Shown here piece after piece: positions 17,533-25,619 of a stretch of DNA of 64,000 nt (its first letter is position 1; each line of letters opens with the position of its first letter). Under the pieces are notes generated by a model that was given only the letters and a program-made list of their open reading frames with translations, searched no databases and was not told where the DNA came from. The DNA lies in assembly GCA_937996235.1 (NCBI GenBank), contig CALKVK010000031.1:62001-126000 (forward strand), read 5' to 3'. Source of the stretch: an uncultured bacterium. GTDB taxonomy: Bacteria; Planctomycetota; JAJSAM01; JAJVHW01. The position numbers and the translations under genes were made by a program.

Positions 17533-17608
17533 GGCTTCACCCTAGCAGCGACGGGCCCCGACGATCCGATACCGCCTCGACTGCTAGGGTGAAGCCATGT
17601 CGGGCTAC
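17521..17608. repeat. 28-bp perfect inverted repeat over the dnaX start
   Basis: Arms 17521-17548 and 17581-17608 are exact reverse complements (28 of 28) around a 32-base loop. The left arm contains the first four dnaX codons, the ATG and its ribosome-binding site. The right arm is an inverted copy that abuts the left terminus of the dispersed element starting at 17609. Confidence 0.95.
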
Positions 17609-18062
17609 TTCCTAGTGGTCCGATCCGCTGACGCGGATCGGACGTGGCGCATCCGCGGGCTCTGCCCGCGTCTGCTTCCACCCGAGGGTTGGGTCCACCC
17701 GTCGATGGGTGAGAGGAGCGCCGTAGACGGAAGGGCTTCAGGTGGACGGCGTCGAGCCCGAGCACGACCGGGCGCCTGACGACAGGCGTCCGCCGCCTTC
17801 CGAGTGTGCTGCCGAACTTCCGAGCCGGTGGATGTCACCTGCGGCGAGCGCCTGACGCGGTGCCGACGAGGGCGCTCCTCTCACCCTTCGACGGGCGGAT
17901 CCAAACCTTGGGTGGAAGCGAGCCGCGCCGACAGGCGCGCGAGCGAAACGTCCGATCTGCGTCAGCAGATCGGACCACTAGCACCGCTCGGGTGGAAGCG
18001 AGCCGCGCCGCAGGCGCGCGAGCGCCACGCCTCATCTGCGTGAGCAGATGAGGCCACTAGAA
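17609..18062. repeat. dispersed long inverted-repeat element, copy A
   Basis: Intergenic element between dnaX and the PDZ gene. It opens with TTCCTAGTGGTCC and a hairpin GTCCGATCCGC-TGAC-GCGGATCGGAC. An opposite-oriented arm ends at 17981 (CGGACCACTAG). A third, shortened arm (17982-18062) follows in the same orientation as the second, with a diverged but fully paired hairpin. Arms of about 110 bp match copies B (20030) and C (26278). The centre, about 17715-17870, is unpaired and unlike any gene. Small open frames in the arms (17597-17779 plus; 17605-17838 minus) look like by-products of GC content. Confidence 0.85.
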
Positions 18063-18077
18063 GGACGGTCCCGGCGC

Positions 18078-19157
18078 CTACGGCGCCGTGAGACCGGGAG
18101 GCACGCCGTCCATCAGCTCGCGTTCCGGGACGCTCTCGCCCCAGCAGTGGCCGTAGTTCGCGCCCCACTCCACGCGGACGAGGCGGCGCGCGTCGTCGAC
18201 GTAGAAGAGCTCGTTCTCGCCGTAGTCGCCGTAGTGGCGCCACTCGTAGCACCACGCGTCGACGCTGCGGCCGGCGACGTCCACCGCGCGGCGGCCGACG
18301 CACACCATGCGCCCGCGCTCGGAGACGCGGCCCGTGCCCTCGCCGAGCGCGCAGAACGTCACGGCGGCACCCTCGCGCTGCGCCATCGTGAGGGGCAGCG
18401 CGGTCGCCGCGTACGGCACCAGACCGTGCAGCGTGGCCGCCTCGAAGTCGACCGGCTCGTGCACGCCGCCCGGCCCGGCGCGCACGCCGCGCCAGCGCCC
18501 CTCCTCGAGGCGCACGTCGCCGCGGAGTGCGAGCTCGTCGCCCTCGAAGAACGCGGTGCGCAGCGTCGAGAGCACGCGGTCGCGGACGTGCGTCGACTCG
18601 ACGCGGCTGCGGTAGAGCCACGTGCCGCCGCGTCCGTCGTCGCCGCCGAGCGCGAACGCGACGCGCGTCGTGATGCGGTCGCCGTCGGCGCCGAACTCGA
18701 GCACCTCGTACCCGGCGCGGGCCGCGCCGAGGCTGTTGCGCAGGCAGACGCGCGTGCCGGGCGCGAGACCCGAGAAGTCGGGCGCGTCGTCGGGGTCGGG
18801 GCGCGGGTCCCATGCGGCGACGCCGCGCCGCACGTTGCAGCCGCGGAGGCCCGCGCGCACGGCGCCCGCGAGAGCCGCGCGCGCCACGCCGACGCGACGC
18901 TCCCGCCCGTCCGCGCCGTGCACCGCGAGGGCGAGCTCGGCGGCCGCGTCCGGCCCCGGCTGCAGCGCGCGCAGCAGCGCACCCCAGTCGGGCGCCACGT
19001 CGGCGCCGCCGACGCGCACGATCACGTCGCCGGCGGCGACTCCCGCCGCAGCGAACGGCGAGTCGGGCGGGACGACGGTCAGGAACACGCCGTCGGCGGG
19101 CGGAGCGACGAGCCGCTCCTCGATCGCGGCGAACGGGTTGTCGGTCGGACCGGGCAC
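18078..19157 (-). CDS. PDZ-domain hypothetical protein
   Basis: Unassigned 359-residue protein with an N-terminal PDZ-like domain (residues about 20-90). It contains the signature DSPFAAAGVAAGDVIVRVGG, the peptide-binding fold found in HtrA-type proteases and C-terminal processing enzymes. No protease domain follows. The rest (about 120-359) is rich in beta-strand-like and aromatic segments (YEWRHYGDYGENELFYVDD) and matches nothing I know. No signal peptide is evident. It is divergent from the HxlR-type gene at 19227. Its stop lies in an imperfect hairpin next to element A. Confidence 0.7.
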   Translation of the reverse strand: MPGPTDNPFAAIEERLVAPPADGVFLTVVPPDSPFAAAGVAAGDVIVRVGGADVAPDWGALLRALQPGPDAAAELALAVHGADGRERRVGVARAALAGAVRAGLRGCNVRRGVAAWDPRPDPDDAPDFSGLAPGTRVCLRNSLGAARAGYEVLEFGADGDRITTRVAFALGGDDGRGGTWLYRSRVESTHVRDRVLSTLRTAFFEGDELALRGDVRLEEGRWRGVRAGPGGVHEPVDFEAATLHGLVPYAATALPLTMAQREGAAVTFCALGEGTGRVSERGRMVCVGRRAVDVAGRSVDAWCYEWRHYGDYGENELFYVDDARRLVRVEWGANYGHCWGESVPERELMDGVPPGLTAP

Positions 19158-19195
19158 GGGCTCCTCCGCTCTGGCGCCGATGCTGCTGCGCCCCT

Positions 19196-19226
19196 TCGGT
19201 CCGGTTTGTATACTTCCCTGCCAGAC
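19196..19226 (+). promoter_or_regulatory. AT-rich promoter/operator patch before the HxlR gene
   Basis: GGTTTGTATACTT is strikingly AT-rich for this genome. TATACT (19209-19214) is one mismatch from a -10 box and ends 12 bases before the GTG. The palindrome GTATAC could be an operator for the HxlR protein, and on the minus strand the same patch could serve the divergent PDZ gene. There is no good -35 box. Confidence 0.35.
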
Positions 19227-19784
19227 GTGTCAACGCTTGCGCCCCTCCCGCCCCTCGTCCGCCTGATGTCGCACCGCTGGAGCGTGCCCGTGCTCGCGCG
19301 CATGCACGCGGGCGCCGCGGACACGTTCGTGGACCTGCGCACGGCGACCGGGGCCTGCCGCGACTCGCTCGCGCGCGCGCTCGCCGCGCTGCGCGACGAC
19401 ACGTACCTCGCGCCGCCGCCGCGCGCGCGCGGCGCCTGGTCGTTGACGCCCCGCGGCCGCAGCGCCGCCCCCGCGTGCGTGGAACTGCTCGCCGCGCGCC
19501 CCGTCCCCCCCGCCACCGACGTCGCCCTGCACAAGTGGACGCTGCCCGTCGTCGTCGCGCTCTCCGGCTGGTCGCTGCGCTTCTCCGACCTCCGCGCGAG
19601 CGTGCCGGGCGTGACCCCGCGCGCACTCGTCCAGGCGCTGGACCGCATGACGGCGGCGGGCCTCGTCACCCGCGCGCCCCTCGGCGGCTTCCCGCCCGTG
19701 CTCGCGTACGGCCTGACGCCGGCCGGCGAGGCGCTCGTGCCGACGACGCGCGCGCTCGCGGCCGCCGTCGCCCGGCCGGGCTGA
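19227..19784 (+). CDS. Tandem HxlR-type winged-helix regulator
   Basis: Transcriptional regulator with two HxlR-like winged-helix units in one 185-residue chain. Unit 1 (about residues 12-75) has LMSHRWSVPVLARMHAG and unit 2 (about 100-170) has LHKWTLPVVVALSGWSLRFS, with the typical wing phrase AAGLVTRAPLG. HxlR proteins normally carry one such domain and dimerise; an internal duplication could act as a single-chain dimer. No cysteine redox switch is obvious. The GTG at 19227 is chosen because it follows the AT-rich promoter patch; an in-frame ATG at 19266 is the alternative. Confidence 0.75.
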   Translation: MSTLAPLPPLVRLMSHRWSVPVLARMHAGAADTFVDLRTATGACRDSLARALAALRDDTYLAPPPRARGAWSLTPRGRSAAPACVELLAARPVPPATDVALHKWTLPVVVALSGWSLRFSDLRASVPGVTPRALVQALDRMTAAGLVTRAPLGGFPPVLAYGLTPAGEALVPTTRALAAAVARPG

Positions 19785-19867
19785 CCTCCGGAACTCCGCG
19801 CGCGTCGAGGAACACCCCGCTACGATCCGCGGCCCGCCCCTCGGGGCGGTCGCATCGTCCTCGAGAC

Positions 19868-19992
19868 GGCGCGGGTGAACGTGCCTCCGCACACGCGACG
19901 GAAGGACGCGAACCGGGTCAGGCCCTGACGGGAGCAGCCCTCAGCCCATCCGACCGGGTGCGTGATTCCCGGAGTGCGGCGACACCCGCGCC
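19868..19992 (+). ncRNA. ffs: Signal recognition particle RNA (4.5S-like)
   Basis: SRP RNA. The conserved apical domain is seen as GGGTCAGGCCCTGACGGGAG followed by CAGCC, which matches the Ffh-binding internal loops of bacterial 4.5S RNA. The ends close perfectly: GGCGCGGGTG (19868-19877) pairs with CACCCGCGCC (19983-19992). The length of about 125 is slightly above the 100-115 of small bacterial SRP RNAs, and no Alu domain is seen. Boundaries are set by the closing stem, so a few bases of error are possible. Confidence 0.85.
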
Positions 19993-20029
19993 ACTTCCGC
20001 AGGCGCGAAGCGCCTGCGGAAGTGGCGCG
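19987..20029 (+). terminator. 20-bp perfect hairpin ending the SRP RNA gene
   Basis: Arms 19987-20006 and 20010-20029 are perfectly complementary (20 of 20) with a GAA loop. The left arm overlaps the 3' end of the SRP RNA, and the right arm abuts the terminus of element B. It can act as a strong terminator, although no T-run follows. Confidence 0.7.
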
Positions 20030-20397
20030 TCCTAGTGGTCCGATCTGCTGACGCAGATCGGACGTTGCGCTCGCACGCCTGTCGGCGCGGCTCGCTCCCA
20101 CCCAAGGGTTGGATCCGCCACTCGAAGGGTGAGGGGAGCGCCCTCTTCGGCACCGCGTCAGGTGGGCGGTGTCGAGCGAGAGCACGATCGTGCGCGCGAC
20201 GACCCGCGTGCGCCGCCTTCCGCAGCGCACTCGATCATCCGACGCGGCAGACGCCATCCGTGGCGCGCGCCTGACGCAGTGCCAACGACGGCGCTCCTCT
20301 CACCCTTCGACGGGTGGACCCAACCCTCGGGTGGAAGCGAGCGGCGCCGACAGGCGCGCGAGCGCCACGTCCCATCCGCGTCAGCGGATGGGACCAT
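20030..20397. repeat. dispersed long inverted-repeat element, copy B
   Basis: About 368-bp intergenic element. The left arm starts TCCTAGTGGTCC with hairpin GTCCGATCTGC-TGAC-GCAGATCGGAC. The right arm carries GTCCCATCCGC-GTCA-GCGGATGGGAC and a degenerate end (GGACCATG instead of GGACCACTAG). Arms of about 110 bp are inverted relative to each other and match copies A and C. No plausible gene lies inside. Confidence 0.85.
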
Positions 20398-20404
20398 GCA
20401 AGGA

Positions 20405-20452
20405 CAGACGAAGTTCGAGTGAGCGCGTCCGCGCTCACTCGAACTTCGTCTG
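20405..20452. repeat. 22-bp perfect inverted repeat over the 3' end of the 20435 gene
   Basis: Arms 20405-20426 and 20431-20452 are exact reverse complements with a 4-base loop. The right arm contains the last codons and the stop of the gene ending at 20435. The left arm sits 8 bases from the right end of element B. It may serve as that gene's terminator. Confidence 0.9.
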
Positions 20453-21598
20453 CGCCAGCCACTTCTTCCAATCCGCAGGACTGCGGTGCCTCACGCCGAC
20501 GACGTCGCCGAGGCACGCCATCACGGCGCCCGGCGCGGTGCCGTCGGTCGCCTCGACGAGCGCCGCGACGACGCTTCGGTGCTCCTTCCAGCGGCCCGTG
20601 AGGAAGAGGCGCGCGGGGCCGAGGACGGCGCGGCGGTCCGCGTCGTCCGCCCGCGGGTTCGCGAGGCGTGTCACGATCTCCGCCGCCGCGCCGTCCCTGT
20701 CGACGACGACGAGCAGCCGCAGCGCCGCCTCGCGCACGCGGGCGTCGCCGTTCCGCAGGGCGGTCGAGGCGGTCTCGACGACGTCGGCCGACGTGCCGAA
20801 GACGCCTTCGGGTCCGAACGTCGTCTGCAGCAGCTCGGCCGCCGCGAAGCCGCGGCAGCGCGCCGCCGACTCGCCGGCCGAAGCGACCGCGAGCAGCGCG
20901 GCGCGGAGCGCATCCGGGGCCGCGAGCACGTCGCGCCGCGCCCGCGCGACGAACGCGGCGTCGCCGGCGCCCGGCACGTCGGCGGCGCCCGGACTGCACA
21001 CGACCGTGACGCGCTCGAGCAGCGCGGCGGCGAGGAAGCGGTTGCGCGAGCGGAGGCCCTCGGCCCACGCGGTCGCGGCCTCCGCGGCCTCCAGCTTCTC
21101 GGCGTTCAGCGCGGCCAGCGCCTGCACCGCGTCGAGCGCCTCCGTCCAGGGACGCGGCCCGCCCGTGAAGGGGGCGGGCACGAGCATGTCGTCGAGCGCG
21201 ACCACCTCGTAGACGGCGTGGTCTCCCGCCGTCAGGAACGCGAGCACGTCGTGCAGCCGGGCCTCGCGCGCGGGACCGCCCGCGCCGGCCTGGCGGTGGG
21301 CGCCGTCGTCCGGCGTCGCGCGGACCGGGACCTTCTCGCCCGGCGCCTCGCCCCGCAGGGTGCGCGTGACCACGAGCTCGTAGACGTCGCCGGCGCGCAC
21401 GGGCGGCGTCTCGATGCGTCCGCACACGACCAGCGTCGCGGAGCGCACGTCGTGCTCGAGACTGCGGCCCCGCGGTGCCGTCTCCGCCCCGGCGGCGGGC
21501 GTCGGCGCGGCGAGGAAGAACTCGGTTACGAAGAGCGCGGCGAGGGCCGCCCCCGCCGCGAGCCGTCCCGCCCATCGCGCTGCGTCCGTCACCTGCAT
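20435..21598 (-). CDS. Exported hypothetical protein with helical repeats
   Basis: Unassigned 387-residue protein. The N-terminus MQVTDAARWAGRLAAGAALA plus ALFVTEFFLAAPTPAAGA reads as a signal peptide or anchor. A beta-rich segment follows (about 50-130, VYELVVTRTLRGEAPGEKVPV), then alanine-rich helices (about 150-375) that resemble HEAT-type repeats (DARVREAALRLLVVVDRDG, SVVAALVEATDGTAPGAV). It may be a periplasmic scaffold. A longer frame upstream is a composition artefact running through the tadA and tRNA region. It is divergent from tadA, 60 bases apart. Confidence 0.75.
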   Translation of the reverse strand: MQVTDAARWAGRLAAGAALAALFVTEFFLAAPTPAAGAETAPRGRSLEHDVRSATLVVCGRIETPPVRAGDVYELVVTRTLRGEAPGEKVPVRATPDDGAHRQAGAGGPAREARLHDVLAFLTAGDHAVYEVVALDDMLVPAPFTGGPRPWTEALDAVQALAALNAEKLEAAEAATAWAEGLRSRNRFLAAALLERVTVVCSPGAADVPGAGDAAFVARARRDVLAAPDALRAALLAVASAGESAARCRGFAAAELLQTTFGPEGVFGTSADVVETASTALRNGDARVREAALRLLVVVDRDGAAAEIVTRLANPRADDADRRAVLGPARLFLTGRWKEHRSVVAALVEATDGTAPGAVMACLGDVVGVRHRSPADWKKWLAQTKFE

Positions 21599-21658
21599 GC
21601 GCCTATTCTGGCACGGCGCCGCGCGGGAGCGGACGCGCGGACCCCGAGGGCGACGGCG

Positions 21659-22147
21659 ATGGAGACGGAGCGCGACGACGCCGCGTGGATGCGCGAGGCG
21701 CTGGCCGAGGCGCGGCGCGCGGGCGCCGAGGGCGAGGTGCCCGTCGGCGCAGTGCTGGTCGGCGGCGGGCGCGTGCTCGCGCGCGACCACAACCGCCGCG
21801 AGCGTCTGCACGACCCGACCGCCCACGCCGAGATGCTGGTCATCACGGCGGCCGCCGCCGCGCTCGAGTCGTGGCGCCTGGTGGACACCACGCTCTACGT
21901 CACGCTGGAGCCGTGCTCGATGTGCGCCGGGGCGATCGTGCTCGCGCGGGTGCCGCGCGTCGTCTTCGGCGCCCTCGACCCGAAGGCCGGGGCGGGCGGC
22001 TCCGTGCTCGACCTGCTGCGGCACCCGCGTCTCAACCACCGCGCGGAGGTCGCGGGCGGCGTCCTCGGGGACGAATGCGGCGCGCTGCTCGTGGACTTCT
22101 TTGCGGCCCGGAGGCAGGACGCGAGAACCTCGCGTTCCGATTCGTGA
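21659..22147 (+). CDS. tadA: tRNA-specific adenosine deaminase
   Basis: TadA deaminates the wobble adenosine of tRNA-Arg(ACG) to inosine. The 162 residues have the deaminase zinc site: HAEM (about residue 58) as the His/Glu pair and EPCSMCAG (about residue 86) with the two cysteines. Other signatures are EVPVGAVLVGGG, AHAEMLVI, LYVTLEPC and GALDPKAGAGGSVLDLL. The ATG at 21659 is the first sensible start. Two tRNA-Ser genes follow on the same strand. Confidence 0.95.
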   Translation: METERDDAAWMREALAEARRAGAEGEVPVGAVLVGGGRVLARDHNRRERLHDPTAHAEMLVITAAAAALESWRLVDTTLYVTLEPCSMCAGAIVLARVPRVVFGALDPKAGAGGSVLDLLRHPRLNHRAEVAGGVLGDECGALLVDFFAARRQDARTSRSDS

Positions 22148-22207
22148 CCGGCACAGGCGGCCGGCCGCACCCCCCGGGGCGCGGCCGGCCGTCCGACCGG
22201 ACAGAGC

Positions 22208-22297
22208 GGAGGGGTGCCAGAGCGGTCGAATGGGCCGGTTTCGAAAACCGGTGTACGTGCAAGCGTACCGCGGGTTCGAATCCCGCCTCCTCCGCCA
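22208..22297 (+). tRNA. tRNA-Ser(CGA)
   Basis: A 90-base tRNA with encoded CCA. The acceptor stem GGAGGGG pairs with CTCCTCC. The anticodon stem CCGGT/ACCGG closes the loop TTCGAAA, giving anticodon CGA. A long variable arm (GTACGTGCAAGCGTAC) marks it as class II, and the T arm is GCGGGTTCGAATCCCGC. It reads UCG codons. Confidence 0.96.
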
Positions 22298-22347
22298 GAC
22301 CGTCGCGCCGCAGGGCGCGCGCGGGCCGGCTCGGAGACACGGTCCGC

Positions 22348-22438
22348 GGAGGGATGCCGGAGCGGCCGAACGGGCGCGCTTGGAAAGCGCGTGTACCTCG
22401 CAAGGGTACCCGGGGTTCGAATCCCCGTCCCTCCGCCA
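22348..22438 (+). tRNA. tRNA-Ser(GGA)
   Basis: A 91-base class II tRNA with encoded CCA, 50 bases after tRNA-Ser(CGA). The acceptor is GGAGGGA/TCCCTCC. The anticodon stem CGCGC/GCGCG closes the loop TTGGAAA, giving anticodon GGA. The variable arm is GTACCTCGCAAGGGTAC and the T arm GGGGTTCGAATCCCC. It reads UCC and UCU codons. Confidence 0.96.
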
Positions 22439-22539
22439 CGACCGCGGCCCGGGCCGGCCGCGCCGCCACGCACCGGGCGCCCCCGCGCCGCGTGCGCGCT
22501 TCTGCGCCTCCCGCGCGTAGTACGGGGTAGGAGGAGCCC

Positions 22540-23712
22540 ATGCGACCCGTCTACCTCGACCACAGCGCCACGACGCCCCTCGACCCGGACGTGCGCGAGG
22601 CGATGGACCCCTACCTCGGCGGGCAGTTCGGCAACCCGCTGACCTCGCACCGCTTCGGCGAGGGCCCCCGCGCCGCGGTCGAAGCCGCCCGCGCGGAGGT
22701 CGCGGCGCTCCTCGGCGCCGCCGCGGGCGACGCACGCGTGCTCTTCAACTCCGGCGCGACGGAGGGGCTCAACCACGCCGTCAAGGGCATCGCCTTCGCG
22801 GCGCTCGAGGCGGGACGCGCGGGCGCGCGGCGCCGCATCGTCATCTCGGCCGTCGAGCACTACGGCGTCACGCGGCCGGCCGACTGGCTCGCCGAGCACT
22901 TCGGGTTCGAGGTCGTGCGCGTGCGGCCCGGCAGCGACGGCGTCGTCCCGGCCGACGCGTTCCTCGCCGCCGTGGACGCCGGTCCGACGCTCCTCGCCGC
23001 GCTGCTCTGGGCGCAGAACGAGACGGGCGTGGTGCAGCCGGTCGAGCGCGTGGGGCGGGCGTGCCGCGAGCGCGGCGTGCCGTTCGTCTGCGACGCCGTG
23101 CAGGTGGTCGGAAAGGGCGACACGTCCGAGGCGGCGTCGTTCGCGGACGTCGTCGCGCTCTCCGCGCACAAGTTCTACGGCCCGAAGGGAGCGGGCGCGC
23201 TGCTCGTGCGGAGCGGTGTCGCGCTCGCCCCGCTGATCCACGGCGCGCAGCAGGAGGACGGCCTGCGCGGCGGCACGCACAACGTCGCCGGGATCGCCGG
23301 TCTCGGCGCCGCGGCGCACGCCGCGCGCGCCGCGTGGCGCGCCGAGGCGGCACGGCTGACCGCACTGCGCGACGGCCTCTGGGAGGCCGTGCACGAGCGC
23401 GTCGAGGGCGCGCACTGGAACGGCGGCGGCGCGCCGCTGCTCCCGTCCACGCTGAACGTCTCGTTCGACGGCTGCCCGTCGCACCTGCTCTGCGCCGAGA
23501 TGGACCGCCGCGGCTTCGCGATCTCCGCCGGCGCGGCGTGCCGTTCGGGCAGCGTCACGGGGTCGCAGGTGATCCTCGCGATGGGCCTCGGCGAGGCGCG
23601 CGCCGCGACCAGCGTGCGCGTGAGCCTCGGCCACGCCACGACGGCGCACGACGTGCAGGCCGCCGCCGACGCCTTCGCAGCCGCCGTCGCGCAGGTCCGC
23701 GCGAGCACGTAG
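22540..23712 (+). CDS. Cysteine desulfurase (NifS/IscS family)
   Basis: PLP-dependent cysteine desulfurase that mobilises sulfur from cysteine for Fe-S clusters or tRNA thiolation. The 390 residues are of group I type. The start MRPVYLDHSATTPLDPDVRE is typical, preceded by GGAGGAG. The PLP lysine is K211 in SAHKFYGPKGAGAL. The persulfide-forming cysteine is C334 in GAACRSGSVTGS. No iscU, sufBCD or mnmA gene is adjacent; the neighbours are two tRNA-Ser genes and a convergent glycosyltransferase gene 14 bases away. Confidence 0.93.
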   Translation: MRPVYLDHSATTPLDPDVREAMDPYLGGQFGNPLTSHRFGEGPRAAVEAARAEVAALLGAAAGDARVLFNSGATEGLNHAVKGIAFAALEAGRAGARRRIVISAVEHYGVTRPADWLAEHFGFEVVRVRPGSDGVVPADAFLAAVDAGPTLLAALLWAQNETGVVQPVERVGRACRERGVPFVCDAVQVVGKGDTSEAASFADVVALSAHKFYGPKGAGALLVRSGVALAPLIHGAQQEDGLRGGTHNVAGIAGLGAAAHAARAAWRAEAARLTALRDGLWEAVHERVEGAHWNGGGAPLLPSTLNVSFDGCPSHLLCAEMDRRGFAISAGAACRSGSVTGSQVILAMGLGEARAATSVRVSLGHATTAHDVQAAADAFAAAVAQVRAST

Positions 23713-23726
23713 CGCGCACTGCGCGC

Positions 23727-25553
23727 TCAGCGCAGGAGCGCGTCGAGGCGTTGGACCGCTGGGTGACCCGGCGCGAGGCGGCGCGCCGCCGCGGCGAGTC
23801 CGGCCGCCGCGGCGCCGTCTCCCGACCGGTGGGCGGCGAGGGCGGCGTTCGCCAGCAGCTCGGGGTCGTCGTCGCGCTCGTGCAGGAGCCCCTGCGCCAC
23901 GCGCCACGCCTCGCGGGGCTGCCCGAGCATGATCAGCGCCTGCACGGCCGCGACCTGCGACGAGTAGCGCGAGCGGCGGTCGAGCGCCGCCCGCTGCAGC
24001 TTCGGGAAGGCGTCGGTCGCGAGTCCGCGGGACAGATCGATGCGCGCGAGCAGCTCGTTCGCGGGACCGCAGTCGGGGTCGAGGTCGAGGGCGCGGCGCA
24101 GCTGCTCCACGCCGCGCGTCCCCGTCGGCCCCTCCTGGTCGAGGTGCCCCAGCGCGACCGCCACGTGACCCGCCGCGAGATCCGGCTCCCGGACGGGCAC
24201 GTGTGCGATCACCGCCGCGCCGAACGCGATCACGAGCGCGACCACGACGCGCCGCGACAGCCCGAGCCGCCACGCGCGCCACGTCTCGGCGACGCCGACG
24301 GTGACGAGGGGCACGGCCGCGACCAGCGCCGGCGCGCGGTAGCGGTCCACCGGGAAGAACACGAGCGTGCCGAGCCCCGTCGCGACGATCGCGAGCAGCG
24401 GCGCGTCGACGCCGGGGTGCCGCCGACGCGCGATCCACCACCCGGCGACGCCGACCGCGAGCAGCCACCAGCCGGCGACGGGCACGAACGACGTGTACGT
24501 CGCGAAGTCGCGCTCCGCGTGCGCAGCGTGGTTGCTGCCGCGCTCGTCCGCCCCCACGAACAGCGCCGCCTTGCGGAGCACGTGCAGCGCGAGGTCCCCC
24601 GAGTGACGCGCCTCCTCGAGCGTGCGCGCCGTCCACCATGCCGACGCCTCGCGCGGCGTCAGCTCGCGGCCCGACTCGGCGGACGCCACGCGCAGCGCGT
24701 TGCGTTCGATCGCGTACGGATCGGCGCCGAGCCGGCCGTCGGTCATCGAGACGGTCGCGCGCGAGTCCGGGCCGTTGCCGAGGTACAGGTTCGGCCCGCC
24801 GCTCCACGGGAACGGCGACCAGACGCCCTCGACGGAGTGGTTGCGGAGCGCCGCCGGCGCGAGGGTGACGCACAGCCCCGCGACGCACGCGAGGAGCAGC
24901 GCGAGGCGACGCTTCGAGCCCACGAACACCGGCAGCGGGACGAGCAGCAGCGCGAGCGACGTGCCGCGTCCGAGCGCGGCGACGCCGACCGCCACGCCGA
25001 GCCCGGCCGCCGTCGCGGGCCCGGCGCCCTCCGCGAGCGCGAGCGTGAGCAGGACGACCACCGCGGTCGCGAGACCGATCCACGGCTCCTGCCCCGGCAG
25101 CACGTCGTGGAACACGAACACGCCGAGGAGCGCGTGCGCGAGGCCCGCCGCCCACGCGGCACGGGCACCCGCGAGCCGCGCTCCGATCGCCGCGACGACA
25201 GCGCTCGTGAGGGCGCCCGCCACGAGGTTCACGGTGCAGAGCAGCCCCAGGTCGAGCGTCGCGAACGCCGACGCGCGCGCCGCGATCCAGGGGTGCAGCG
25301 GCGCGAGGAACCAGGGGACCGCCGTGCCCTGCGCCATCTGCCCCGCCATCTCGAGGTAGTAGCGGTCGTCGAGGTACGGGCGGACGAGGAGCGGGTCGGC
25401 GGCGCGCAGGTCGTGCAGCACCCACGCGCGCACGACGGCGGAGACGAGCAGCGCCACGAGCGCCGGGAGCCACACGGCGCGCGCGCCGCCTCCCGGGGTG
25501 ACCGTCTCCTGACTCACGCGCGGAGTGTGCCACACCGATCGGCGATCGGCCAC
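23727..25553 (-). CDS. Polytopic membrane glycosyltransferase (GT-C type) with TPR tail
   Basis: Probable GT-C fold glycosyltransferase of the inner membrane, transferring a sugar from a polyprenyl-phosphate donor to an unknown acceptor. About ten hydrophobic helices span residues 25-440. The first extracytoplasmic loop carries an aspartate pair in RPYLDDRYYLEMA, the usual acidic motif of the PMT/ArnT-like group. The last 150 residues contain TPR-like helices (RGVEQLRRALDLDPDCGPAN). The start may be ATG 25553 or GTG 25517 (VSQETVTPGG); the latter gives a more typical N-terminus. It converges with the desulfurase and diverges from the cysteine dioxygenase. Confidence 0.7.
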   Translation of the reverse strand: MADRRSVWHTPRVSQETVTPGGGARAVWLPALVALLVSAVVRAWVLHDLRAADPLLVRPYLDDRYYLEMAGQMAQGTAVPWFLAPLHPWIAARASAFATLDLGLLCTVNLVAGALTSAVVAAIGARLAGARAAWAAGLAHALLGVFVFHDVLPGQEPWIGLATAVVVLLTLALAEGAGPATAAGLGVAVGVAALGRGTSLALLLVPLPVFVGSKRRLALLLACVAGLCVTLAPAALRNHSVEGVWSPFPWSGGPNLYLGNGPDSRATVSMTDGRLGADPYAIERNALRVASAESGRELTPREASAWWTARTLEEARHSGDLALHVLRKAALFVGADERGSNHAAHAERDFATYTSFVPVAGWWLLAVGVAGWWIARRRHPGVDAPLLAIVATGLGTLVFFPVDRYRAPALVAAVPLVTVGVAETWRAWRLGLSRRVVVALVIAFGAAVIAHVPVREPDLAAGHVAVALGHLDQEGPTGTRGVEQLRRALDLDPDCGPANELLARIDLSRGLATDAFPKLQRAALDRRSRYSSQVAAVQALIMLGQPREAWRVAQGLLHERDDDPELLANAALAAHRSGDGAAAAGLAAAARRLAPGHPAVQRLDALLR

Positions 25554-25619
25554 GGGCCCGGCGTCCGCGCCCGCCCCGATTGACGCCCCCGCGGTGCCGG
25601 GCTACCGTTCGCGCGCACC

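Noticed and set aside
20486..21658. Long N-terminal extension of TadA
   Set aside because: It overlaps the exported protein on the other strand and lacks motifs; TadA length is right from the ATG at 21659.
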